A DNA stretch of 41,729 nucleotides. It comes from a virus. Both the position numbers and the translations under genes were made by a program. Positions 1 through 8,700 of the stretch are shown piece by piece. The stretch spans positions 1 to 41,729 of the IMG/VR virus record IMGVR_UViG_3300020183_000172, one strand, 5' to 3'. The notes below the pieces were generated by a model, which was not told the origin of the DNA, ran no database searches, and was given only the letters and a program-made list of their open reading frames with translations. Numbering within the stretch: the stretch's first letter is position 1; every line of letters begins with the position of its first letter.

Positions 1-2360
1 CTGTAATTAGGATTTACATCCCAGGTACACAACCTGAAACACAGCATTTCTTTGGCGTCCAGGCGACCTTCTTCAACCTGTTTCCACAGAGTGTCGGACA
101 TGTCACTCTCTTGCCATGCAGATCCAATAGCAATCTTCAAGCCGCCGTCAGAGCGATGTTTGAAACGCGTGGTACCCTTACCGACGTTATTCCAGAGAGC
201 TAGTCCTGAGCTCTCTACGGTAGCTCCAGGCTCAACTGCAAATCGGTTTACCTCGTCCATTAATAGGCCCCAAAGGTTCTTACCTACAAGACCGGCTCCT
301 CGGGAATGTCCTGCTCGGAAAATAATGTTCTTTTTTCTGTGGATGATTTCAGTGGTTTGAACAACAATATCACCCCGTTCAATCATTGCTCCAAAGTATG
401 CAGAGGATTCCATACGAGCTTTTGTGTATGCAAAGATCGTATCTTTAGCCTGCTGCTCGTTTGTTGCAATTGACAGAACAAATATAGGGTCTCCTGCAAT
501 CAAGCCTAGTTCAGCTCCAGGGTTATCCATCTTTGTAAGACGATAAAACTCATAAGCAGACATACCACCAGTAATTGAGGAGTTATGAGAAACAATTCCA
601 TTTGCCACAAACTCCGCAACCTCTGGAACGCAAATATCGTAGGTAGGCTCGTGAGTGTCCCAAATTTCTGTTATTGGGTCAAAGAACAGGTTCTGAGTGA
701 GCAGTTCTTGCAAGAACTTGATTTCTTCTTCACACCCATCTACTTCCTTGAAGTAGTTAATAATTTCTAGAAGTTTGTTATAAGTTATGCCAGATTGACT
801 ATCCGGATTCTCTCTTAGCAAAGTACCGCCGCATTGGCGGCGTATACTACCCCACTTGTCAACACGACCGGAACCCCTTGCAACCATTCCTTCTTTTAGT
901 TTCATCTTTTTTAGCATGGTATGCAAATAAGGAACTTTATCTACTGTATCAACTAGAGTGTCAGGAGCCTCTTCTAAAATTCTTTGCTTACGTTCAAGAC
1001 CAAAACCAATACTATTAAAAAATCTACGTGCGTTCCTACCGTAAATATGTAACGTCCAATAGCTATTGGTAGTGCCGTCTTTTTTAGTGTAGTTACCGGT
1101 GTAGTAAGCTCTGCTTGAAACAATCCCAAATCCCAGTAGTAATACCTGTACTTCTTTAAGTAACTGCTCAGAAGTGGAAGCAAGCCCTACTGTTAGACGC
1201 TTCTTGAGGCCGTATTTGCCCTTAGTAGTACTACAGCTGGCAAATCCATCTGTGTCGTACAAACCCCGCAAGAAATGCCGCACAGTCTCTTTAGATGATG
1301 TTCTTATTGCAGCGGGAATCTTCTTAGTGTAAGAAGTTGTACGATTGAGACTCAGAGACTCTAAGAAGTCCCTTATGACCACAGAATGGTAAGACACACA
1401 GTTAACTTTAGTATTATCCAAGTAAGGTCTTACAGTAGGTTTTACGCCAAACTGTTTTTCAAAGATTTGGCAGTAATCTTCTATTAGTGATTGATCCATA
1501 GAAGTCAGAACAATAGAAGAAGACTGGTTTACACCGCCATCACCAACCAGATAACCAAGAATACGGCCAAGTTCAGGAGACATGTGTGTTGGCAGTTTAT
1601 AGGGGTTTACCTTTCTCTTACGCTCTTTTGGTTGAAACTCTATTGGCTTATCAGTTCCAAACCCGGCGTGGTTACGCTCTACACACAAAACATCTCCGAC
1701 CTTTACGTCCGGAAGCTTTTTCCATGCAAACTCCCCATCCTTTGTAAAGACCAGGATTGGGTGTACTACAGAACCGCCAACCTCGTAACCAAATCTAGTC
1801 CTAAGGTTTATGACCCTCTCAGAAGGTCTGGAAATACCCGCCGCAGTACGCTTAAATCCAAACCTAGTGTGTACATCAACACTCAGCGGAACAATGGTCT
1901 CCTCTGAAACATTTGATGGTAAATATTCATCCTGATACAGGAATCCGCGACCTTTGATAGACGTTAGGGCAAGACTTAGGCACTTGGAACTACCCATGCC
2001 AGATTCTAAGGACAGGTTTTTATAGCGCTGCCCAGGCACCCAAATAGCCTTCTTTTCTGCAATCCAGTTGTCCATGATGAGTTGCTCATCGAACTCGTCA
2101 TCGGGCCCGTGACCCCACTGGGCAAGCTTCTGAAGCCTGTTAGGGTCGTCTGGGTTGATGCATTCAAGCCACTTACCCTTACCCAGCGGCAAGCCATAAA
2201 AAGACTTCATGATGACCCGCTGAGCAGGGAACAGGTACATGCCCAGGATTTCCCTGCAAAACTCAATAGGTCCTAGCAGTTCGTCTTCTTGCTGTAGCGC
2301 CTCTGAGATGATGTCGTCTAACAGGCCGCCAAAGCTTTGGTCTTTCTTATCTCGGGCCAT
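1..2360 (-). CDS. terL: Phage terminase large subunit interrupted by an intein; 3' end cut by window edge
   Basis: This is the DNA-packaging ATPase, which would drive genome translocation into the prohead. I translated the frame by hand: it is open from the ATG at 2360 to base 1, giving 786 residues with no stop, so the C-terminal nuclease domain lies off the window. The start follows the previous stop by one base. Residues 1-126 are the N-extein, with a terminase-like adenine-binding region (FPAQR) and Walker A SGMGSSK ending at Lys126. Residues 127-593 are an intein. The host protein resumes at Ser594, so the joined P-loop reads SGMGSSKS. Walker B is LLMDE at 699-703, about position 235 in the spliced protein. 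The segments QQAKDTIF and GAGLVGKNLWG also fit large terminases. The assignment rests on recognised motifs, not a database search. The enzyme would be inactive until splicing because the intein separates the catalytic Lys from the Mg-binding Ser. Confidence 0.9.
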   Translation of the reverse strand, partial: MARDKKDQSFGGLLDDIISEALQQEDELLGPIEFCREILGMYLFPAQRVIMKSFYGLPLGKGKWLECINPDDPNRLQKLAQWGHGPDDEFDEQLIMDNWIAEKKAIWVPGQRYKNLSLESGMGSSKCLSLALTSIKGRGFLYQDEYLPSNVSEETIVPLSVDVHTRFGFKRTAAGISRPSERVINLRTRFGYEVGGSVVHPILVFTKDGEFAWKKLPDVKVGDVLCVERNHAGFGTDKPIEFQPKERKRKVNPYKLPTHMSPELGRILGYLVGDGGVNQSSSIVLTSMDQSLIEDYCQIFEKQFGVKPTVRPYLDNTKVNCVSYHSVVIRDFLESLSLNRTTSYTKKIPAAIRTSSKETVRHFLRGLYDTDGFASCSTTKGKYGLKKRLTVGLASTSEQLLKEVQVLLLGFGIVSSRAYYTGNYTKKDGTTNSYWTLHIYGRNARRFFNSIGFGLERKQRILEEAPDTLVDTVDKVPYLHTMLKKMKLKEGMVARGSGRVDKWGSIRRQCGGTLLRENPDSQSGITYNKLLEIINYFKEVDGCEEEIKFLQELLTQNLFFDPITEIWDTHEPTYDICVPEVAEFVANGIVSHNSSITGGMSAYEFYRLTKMDNPGAELGLIAGDPIFVLSIATNEQQAKDTIFAYTKARMESSAYFGAMIERGDIVVQTTEIIHRKKNIIFRAGHSRGAGLVGKNLWGLLMDEVNRFAVEPGATVESSGLALWNNVGKGTTRFKHRSDGGLKIAIGSAWQESDMSDTLWKQVEEGRLDAKEMLCFRLCTWDVNPNY
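582..1982 (-). mobile_element. LAGLIDADG homing-endonuclease intein inside the terminase P-loop
   Basis: This is an in-frame protein-splicing element of 467 residues (terminase precursor residues 127-593). Splicing block A starts with Cys1 (CLSLALTSIKG). Block B is GGSVVHPILVF, with the conserved His at intein position 74 and Ser where Thr is usual. Block F is YDICVPEVAEFVANG. Block G is VSHN, ending in His466-Asn467, followed by extein Ser+1. Between the splicing halves lie two dodecapeptide motifs: LGYLVGDGG (Asp148) and LRGLYDTDG (Asp245). Both acidic catalytic residues are present, so the endonuclease may be active. Cys1, the block B His, the penultimate His, the terminal Asn and Ser+1 are all intact, so splicing is expected. 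Known inteins favour catalytic motifs such as P-loops. About 180 residues between the second dodecapeptide and block F are unassigned, probably the rest of the endonuclease domain. Confidence 0.92.
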
Positions 2361-2361
2361 T

Positions 2362-2739
2362 TTATAGTTTCATTACCTGAATATCGCGTACTTCATTATC
2401 TGAGCTTACATAGCTTAAGTACAGTACTTGACCAAAAGACATGGTGTCTATGTATGCTTTTTCTACAAGGGTTTCTCCAAAAATATTCGAATGCAGATTA
2501 ATTCTACATAAAAATAACCTGTTTTCGTCGTATAAACTATAAGGCCCAATAATGTCTGGTATATTTAGTTCAGAATCATTAACAGTAACAAAGTGTGTTT
2601 TATCTGCATGATTTATTATTTTATATAAAGTATCAAATGGCAAATTTGCAATATAAGATTTATCTGGTATTTCAGATAAAAGTTTGTCAATAACTAATTT
2701 AAACGTATCTTCAACGTAATAATCAGGTCCTTGAAGCAT
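2362..2739 (-). CDS. Small protein of unknown function between giant tail protein and terminase
   Basis: This encodes 125 residues I do not recognise. It starts five bases after the stop of the 1981-residue tail protein, and its own stop is one base before the terminase ATG, so all three are probably translated from one message. The protein is acidic and aromatic-rich, with no signal peptide, membrane segment or cysteine cluster beyond one Cys. Codon use is AT-rich like the giant gene upstream, unlike the more GC-balanced terminase. Position just before the large terminase is where some phages keep a small terminase subunit. However, no helix-turn-helix or coiled-coil pattern is visible to support that, and a minor baseplate protein is equally possible. 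Confidence 0.7.
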   Translation of the reverse strand: MLQGPDYYVEDTFKLVIDKLLSEIPDKSYIANLPFDTLYKIINHADKTHFVTVNDSELNIPDIIGPYSLYDENRLFLCRINLHSNIFGETLVEKAYIDTMSFGQVLYLSYVSSDNEVRDIQVMKL

Positions 2740-2744
2740 AGTGT

Positions 2745-5700
2745 TTATTCACCCACAACTGATCTAAGTCCGGAATCACCTGTAGCTCTAGTAGCTATAT
2801 TACTATTACGTAATAACTTAAGTGAACTTTGTAAATCTATTACTACCTTAAGTTGTACTGCTCTGAGTGCTGATAAATCCGCATCAGTTTGGTTAGCTCT
2901 AGGAGAGCCTAAGTCCATAGTCTTAATAAATGTAATATATTCTTGCAACCTCTCGGGAGCAAAGAACGGATTTGAACCACTCTTAGCATTAGTTATAAAT
3001 TTATCATTTAATTGTTGGTACCCTCGTTGTATTACGTGGGCTTCGTGAGAAATATCGGCTGTACTAAGTTTATTAATATAAGTATCTACAGCTAATTTCC
3101 AACTATCAAGAGTACTTTCTAACTTTGTTTTAAAATTACCATTCTTACCTATGTTTGAACTACCTATACTAGTTATAGTTGCTTTAGCACGCTTTAATTC
3201 AATTAAAATTTGTTTCTTATCTTCTAAAAACTTTTTAAGCTGTGTGTTAGTAAAATCTTCAGCAATAGTAGGTATATACTTTTCAACATCATCTATATAT
3301 AAAGCAAATCCTGAAGGATCATTTACAAACATATTAGCAGTACCTATAGATCCTTCCTTATTTATTTTTTCTACAGCATTTGCTACAGCTTCAAGTCTAT
3401 TAGCTATATTATTTTTTTCTAGTTCTAAAGTAGGATTGGTTGTATGTGCAACTCTAACTCTAGCAATATAGGTTCGTAGTAATGATAAATTACTTACGAA
3501 TTCATTATAAAATTTAAGAACGTGCACATTACTAAAATATGATGTATCAAAATTAGTATAGTTAGTAGTATTGCCTTTAGATTCCCACGCTAGCATATTT
3601 GTTTTTATATCATTTATAAAAACACTAGATACAGCACGATAGTTTTTAAACATCTGAACAGCACTGCTATTAGAAGTATTTGTAGGAAGTATCCCATTCC
3701 ACCGAGTAATTAACTTAGATAAGTTTGTAGATAGTGCATCTTTTGTATTAACTTTGGGAATAGACTCACGGCGCTGTATTACTGAATCTTCTGTGGCAAC
3801 AATATCTCTTGGTTTTGGAATAGCAGCCGGTAATTTAGATTTAAGATCACGAATAGCAGCCGGTAATTTAGGTTTAAGATTACGAGTAGCCCTTAATCCC
3901 GAACTAGGTGCATTAGGGATACCAAGATTTAATATATTAGTTCCTGGAAGTGTAGTAATATTTCTAGACTCATCAACTAAAGGAAAAAAGGGCTCTGCAC
4001 GACCAATACGTGGAGGTCCAGGAGTACCAGTAGATACAGTTGCTGTTGTAATTATCTTTTTCATAAAATGATCTGTAATTCTAAAACTTATTTGGTACCA
4101 AACACGATCATCAGATTTTATAAATCGCTGAAACTGATGAATATAGCCCTTTACATTAATAGCTATACCCTGGTCTTCATCGTCTCTTTGACTGCCAGCA
4201 TAGCTCCTAATTGTTAGCTCAAGCATTTCACCAGACAACTGCATATACCTAATAATGTTAGACTCTTGTTGAGCTCTATAGTAATTTGCGCTTGTGTTGT
4301 AAGTTAAACCATCGCTAATCGGTAAGTCTTCAAATTGTGAGCTATCAAATCGAGAACCTTGTTCTGCAAGGCTTCTCATACCTAAGAATGAGCCTACAAA
4401 TTCAATAACTTCTTCGTTAATACCCATTACTTGGTAAATTGGTCTGCCACCAGGTACATTTAGTTTTGCAATATTCAAACTTGATTTCCAAGAAATTCCA
4501 TGACCTGCCCCAGGAGGTTGCATACCCTGATTACTAGAGCTGCCATAAGATCGTATAGCAGGCATTACTTCAAACGTATACTTTTCTTTACTTGCTAAAG
4601 ATTTAATTTGTGCAACCGAAGCCATTTTCATTTCAGCAGGAGGAAGTGACGGCCTTCTAACTCCCCTTAAAGCAGCTTCTTGATTAATAGTAAAAATGTT
4701 TTTTCCTGCAATAACCGGATTAGCTTTATTAAACTTTTCCCTCTCATCTAGAGTTTGGAGCTCAATATAAGTATTTAAAATAGCTATTGGGTACCCATCA
4801 TAAGTTGCGCCTACAATAGTATCACCGCTGTCTAAAGCAGTTTTATAAGCAGTAACAGCATCTCGAATTTTTTTATTAGACACTAAAGGAACTGTTCCAC
4901 TACTAGTACGAGATCTTACACGTCCAGTAGAAAAGCCCTCTAAAATATCTTTGGCTTTTGCAAAACCCTCTGTAGAAAACGCTTTATTTGCAGCACCAAT
5001 AACTGCAGCAGTAACTAATCCTGCATGAAATCTTGCAGCAGCAGCCTGTGAAACTTTATCATCAAGGTTACGTCGAACTATTTCTACGTCTTTGTAATTG
5101 TTTGATCCGTGTAAGTAGTTAATTGAAAGGTTTTGAAGTGCTGCTACTGTAAGTCTATTTACATGACTATTTGTTACATCTATGAGCAACCTTGGATCAT
5201 TTGTTGGATTATATACAGGTACAACGGTACTTGTTGTACCTAACCTATATCCTATAAATCCTTGAAGTTCTGGACTATCTATAGTCTCAAAACCATAGGA
5301 CTTGTTTATACCTGCAATTACACCGGCGTAGTCTATATTGTATTGTAAATCGCCCTCTAAACCTGTAGCGTATTTTCTAAAAACTGGTGTATAAGTCCTC
5401 TCAGGGGGTGTAGTAGTAGTAGTAGTTGTAGTAGTGCCACCACCAGCAACTCCATTAACAGTAAAACCATTTCTCTTAGTAATAGTTAACTTTACGTCCT
5501 CTCCAAGGTAAGGTTGAGGAAAACTTACAGATACATTTTTAGCTCCAACTGTAGCTGGGAGTGTAAAGTTTGCAGTGATAGTACCATTAGTGTCGTTATA
5601 GTGTATGTTACTACCACTAGTATTACCAATACTTACACCAGAAGGAGTTCTACCTTGTGGAGGTAATTTACCATTAAGTTTAATACTAACTGTTAGAGAC

Positions 5701-8690
5701 GTATTTGCTGTTCCACTGCTTGGCGTAACACTATTAATTACAAGACCGCCAGTAGTATTCGAGTCTCCAGAAGGCTTTGCTACCTCTTTTCCTGGATCAC
5801 AGTTTGGTTTTGGCTCTTCATGGCATGGACACGGTGGATTTAAAGCATCAGTTGCGCTCTGAGCCGGGCCTGATATAGCACCATTTGCCCAGGCAACTAG
5901 TCTGTTTGTTAGCCACTCACTTACAGCGGTATATGCTTGAGCCTGCTCTCCTGGAAAATACGTGTTTAAAATCTTTTGTAAAACAGTATTACCAGACTGC
6001 AACCAAGCACTTGTCGCTTGTGGTTTATCAAATATTGCAATATTTGATAAAACACTACTTAGATTTTCTTCAACGCTTTTAGAAATAGCTGGATCAACTT
6101 TTAACGCAACCAAGCTAGCTTCAACTAAACCAGAAATAAGTTTTGCAGATGCTCTAGGATTAGCCTTAGGATTAAATACCGGCAGGAATTGTCCGGGTCG
6201 TGATTCAAACAAATACACTAAGTTATTAAAATAAGTACCATTAAGAGTTGACCACGGATTTTGTGGATCTCCCCCAGTTTCAAATAATCCGGCAAAACCA
6301 TCATTTATAAACCTTACAAAGCCACTAGACTTTGTAACAACCGTTGTACTATTAGATGTACTAGCTATATTATTTATACTTCTATTAATACTGTCATTAG
6401 TTATACTTGTTGCAGTATCTACAACATTCTGGATACGTACATCTTCAGGTAAACTAGTTGACGTTTTTGCTAAACTTAATAATGCATTTTCTACAGATAC
6501 AAATTTTTCAACATCAGGGGCAAGTTGTGTATTTGGTGGATATTGTATAGTTAAACCGTATACTTCTGGCGCAGTATAAGAAGACTGGTTATTAATACTT
6601 TTAAGTCTTTCTTTTATACTATTTGGTAGTAAAGTATCATAAGCTTCTATAAGTTTAGTAAACCTATAATTTATTTTTTCTTCTTGGTTGTTACCAATAT
6701 TATAAGTAAGTACTTCTTTTACTTTGTTAACAAAATCAATTGGTAAATTAACAACTTGTACGCTAGGTGCTAAGGAAGCTACGTATTGTTTTTTAGCAGT
6801 ATCAATAATATCTTTATTTGACTGCCTATAATTTAATTTTGCATCTACAGCTAAGCTAGATGCAATCAAATGTGTTGCAAAAGAAATTTTTTCTGCAATA
6901 ACAGGGTGACCAACACTTTGTAAAATATTTTTTGAATCACGTAAATTACTTGGCGGCCTTTCACGAGCAACCCAAAGATTTGGTTCAGTTTCTTTTGGAA
7001 TTACAGTTTCAAAAGAATAAACAGCATTTCCACTAGAATCTTTAACAACAAAGTCTTCTACAAATTCTTTAGAAGTTAATCCAGTACTTTCTCTGTATGT
7101 TGTAACTGAACTTACTCGAGTTACAGTTCCACCTGGGGTATAAACAGTGTCATCATCATCATCTTGATAAGAATCTGTTGGTGTTACTTCTATAGAAATA
7201 ATTTGGCAAATAGCTGTATTACCATTAAAAATATAGTTGTATCCAAACTTATTTTTACTAATTACAGCATAAGTTGTAACAGGTACTTCTGTTGCAGTTG
7301 AAGGCTGAAACGTAAACTCAGACTGAGCTTCGTTAGTACCCCAGCGCATAATTGTAGGAAAGTACTTTTGTAAAGTACCTAAATAAATTACTTTAGCTAT
7401 AACAAGATTTGATAAAGACTGTAAATCTTTATTCAAGTACTCAAATAATACAGACTGTGCAGCTGATCCCTCGTATTCTGGTACAAGCAGTGTATGTCCT
7501 CTTGGATTAACATCACCAAGGTTATAAGGAATTTTATAAACCGGGTTGGGGCCATTAGATTCAGGTGTACCTAGCAGTACACAATTTAAATCCTTAAATG
7601 ACACCGAATCCGTTGGGCTTGGGTCTATTAATACTAATGCACTACCTGTAGAAACTGTCAAACCAAAAGAATCAAATCCACCTAAACTAATACTCGGTAA
7701 GTACTGTGCTTGAACTTCACGGTCTACGACCTCTCTACCTACTTTACTAAGTAAACGCTCACTTACAGTAATAGGTTGGCCTGCTGCCACAACAGGAAAT
7801 TGTTCAGGCAAGGTATCAAGAACAAGGTTAGTAATAAACCCCCAAGTGTTTAAGAGCCCACTTAAGTTTAACTTGTAACGAAGCGACAAGTTTAAAATAA
7901 AATCATTGTATTCTTCTAAGTAGTTTCGAGAAAAATCTTTTATATTGTATTTTTCTTTATATAATTTTGGTACATCAATAGTTAGTACTTCGCGTAGCCC
8001 TTCCCAATCAGCAAAAATATTTACTAGCTCTAAAAGAAATCCATACGAAATATCTGGTTCAGGCTGAGTTTCAAAACCCTCAAGAAGCAGTAACTCATTA
8101 CCGTTAAATCCCAAACGTTGCTTACGGTAACACCTAACAAGCTCCAAACCCAACATCTCTTCAACACTAAATCTAACACTCGGGTTATGTAATGATGACA
8201 CTACAGGAGCTTCTGAGAGGCTGTAGAAGCCCACTGCACGAGCTATTCCATAGTAGAACGCCCCACGGCCAAGAACTTGTACAGAGGTCTCAGAGAGCGC
8301 ATAGGGGTCTTTAGCCTGGTAGCTTAAAGCTGCTAATCCCAAAGCTTCTACTAGTTCAATAACATAGCCACTAGTATTGAAAGCTTTAATCAAATCAGGT
8401 AAGTAGTCAATGTTAAGCTTTATAAGGCCTTCTAAAGGGCTCCAGACAGCAACCTGGTTAGCAGTAAACTCTTGGTCAGCTGCGCCTGCCTGTCTAAATG
8501 TAAGGCTTGATAAAGTAGTTTGCCGGCTTGCGTGATTTCCAGGAAAGTTACCTGTTAAAAACTTAAGCTTTTCTACACAAGCTGCAAGATCATTAACAAG
8601 CTGATTAGGGTTACTAATTTGATCTATATAATTTTTATCTAGCTCAAGCTTTACAGTACCCTGGGGAGAGTTTAGTACAGTATAAGACAT
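2745..8690 (-). CDS. Giant multidomain tail/baseplate protein (1981 aa)
   Basis: The function is inferred from context as a peripheral baseplate or tail protein, at the distal end of the baseplate operon after the DUF4815 gene. Visible parts in order are as follows. An N-terminal alpha/beta region covers about 1-500 and carries a five-Asp run near residue 510. A Cys/His cluster (C954, C956, H957, C964) lies in a Pro-rich linker. An IPT/TIG-like immunoglobulin fold follows at about 975-1083 (INSVTPSSGTANTSLTV). A nine-Thr linker spans 1086-1094. A segment at about 1415-1540 (YQVMGINEEVIEFVGSF to WYQISFRITDHF) resembles domains of baseplate-associated LysM-type tail proteins, an uncertain match. 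A duplicated KLPAAI segment near 1605-1625 follows, then a helical C-terminus. The start at 8690 is preceded by an AGAGG-like site and lies 10 bases from the previous stop. Alternatives are a tail fibre adaptor or, less likely given its position, a tape measure. Confidence 0.75.
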   Translation of the reverse strand: MSYTVLNSPQGTVKLELDKNYIDQISNPNQLVNDLAACVEKLKFLTGNFPGNHASRQTTLSSLTFRQAGAADQEFTANQVAVWSPLEGLIKLNIDYLPDLIKAFNTSGYVIELVEALGLAALSYQAKDPYALSETSVQVLGRGAFYYGIARAVGFYSLSEAPVVSSLHNPSVRFSVEEMLGLELVRCYRKQRLGFNGNELLLLEGFETQPEPDISYGFLLELVNIFADWEGLREVLTIDVPKLYKEKYNIKDFSRNYLEEYNDFILNLSLRYKLNLSGLLNTWGFITNLVLDTLPEQFPVVAAGQPITVSERLLSKVGREVVDREVQAQYLPSISLGGFDSFGLTVSTGSALVLIDPSPTDSVSFKDLNCVLLGTPESNGPNPVYKIPYNLGDVNPRGHTLLVPEYEGSAAQSVLFEYLNKDLQSLSNLVIAKVIYLGTLQKYFPTIMRWGTNEAQSEFTFQPSTATEVPVTTYAVISKNKFGYNYIFNGNTAICQIISIEVTPTDSYQDDDDDTVYTPGGTVTRVSSVTTYRESTGLTSKEFVEDFVVKDSSGNAVYSFETVIPKETEPNLWVARERPPSNLRDSKNILQSVGHPVIAEKISFATHLIASSLAVDAKLNYRQSNKDIIDTAKKQYVASLAPSVQVVNLPIDFVNKVKEVLTYNIGNNQEEKINYRFTKLIEAYDTLLPNSIKERLKSINNQSSYTAPEVYGLTIQYPPNTQLAPDVEKFVSVENALLSLAKTSTSLPEDVRIQNVVDTATSITNDSINRSINNIASTSNSTTVVTKSSGFVRFINDGFAGLFETGGDPQNPWSTLNGTYFNNLVYLFESRPGQFLPVFNPKANPRASAKLISGLVEASLVALKVDPAISKSVEENLSSVLSNIAIFDKPQATSAWLQSGNTVLQKILNTYFPGEQAQAYTAVSEWLTNRLVAWANGAISGPAQSATDALNPPCPCHEEPKPNCDPGKEVAKPSGDSNTTGGLVINSVTPSSGTANTSLTVSIKLNGKLPPQGRTPSGVSIGNTSGSNIHYNDTNGTITANFTLPATVGAKNVSVSFPQPYLGEDVKLTITKRNGFTVNGVAGGGTTTTTTTTTPPERTYTPVFRKYATGLEGDLQYNIDYAGVIAGINKSYGFETIDSPELQGFIGYRLGTTSTVVPVYNPTNDPRLLIDVTNSHVNRLTVAALQNLSINYLHGSNNYKDVEIVRRNLDDKVSQAAAARFHAGLVTAAVIGAANKAFSTEGFAKAKDILEGFSTGRVRSRTSSGTVPLVSNKKIRDAVTAYKTALDSGDTIVGATYDGYPIAILNTYIELQTLDEREKFNKANPVIAGKNIFTINQEAALRGVRRPSLPPAEMKMASVAQIKSLASKEKYTFEVMPAIRSYGSSSNQGMQPPGAGHGISWKSSLNIAKLNVPGGRPIYQVMGINEEVIEFVGSFLGMRSLAEQGSRFDSSQFEDLPISDGLTYNTSANYYRAQQESNIIRYMQLSGEMLELTIRSYAGSQRDDEDQGIAINVKGYIHQFQRFIKSDDRVWYQISFRITDHFMKKIITTATVSTGTPGPPRIGRAEPFFPLVDESRNITTLPGTNILNLGIPNAPSSGLRATRNLKPKLPAAIRDLKSKLPAAIPKPRDIVATEDSVIQRRESIPKVNTKDALSTNLSKLITRWNGILPTNTSNSSAVQMFKNYRAVSSVFINDIKTNMLAWESKGNTTNYTNFDTSYFSNVHVLKFYNEFVSNLSLLRTYIARVRVAHTTNPTLELEKNNIANRLEAVANAVEKINKEGSIGTANMFVNDPSGFALYIDDVEKYIPTIAEDFTNTQLKKFLEDKKQILIELKRAKATITSIGSSNIGKNGNFKTKLESTLDSWKLAVDTYINKLSTADISHEAHVIQRGYQQLNDKFITNAKSGSNPFFAPERLQEYITFIKTMDLGSPRANQTDADLSALRAVQLKVVIDLQSSLKLLRNSNIATRATGDSGLRSVVGE
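3818..3883 (-). repeat. 33-bp tandem duplication in the giant tail protein gene
   Basis: Two adjacent 33-bp copies (3818-3850 and 3851-3883) differ at only a few bases. They encode a repeated KLPAAI-containing 11-residue unit in a Pro/Lys-rich linker. The period is a multiple of three, so the frame is kept. It looks like a recent slippage duplication that lengthens an interdomain linker. Confidence 0.8.
5409..5435 (-). repeat. Poly-threonine codon repeat (9 Thr)
   Basis: Nine consecutive Thr codons (ACT with two ACA) encode Thr1086-1094 of the giant tail protein. They follow a Gly-Gly-Gly run and precede Pro-Pro. This looks like a flexible interdomain linker just after the IPT-like domain, and a short trinucleotide repeat prone to length change. 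Confidence 0.85.
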
Positions 8691-8700
8691 GCCCTAACCT

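Noticed and set aside
52-360. Plus-strand reading frames in 1-2276 that seem to fill the left end
   Set aside because: The minus strand is a single open frame encoding terminase and intein motifs across the whole region, which explains the sequence fully.
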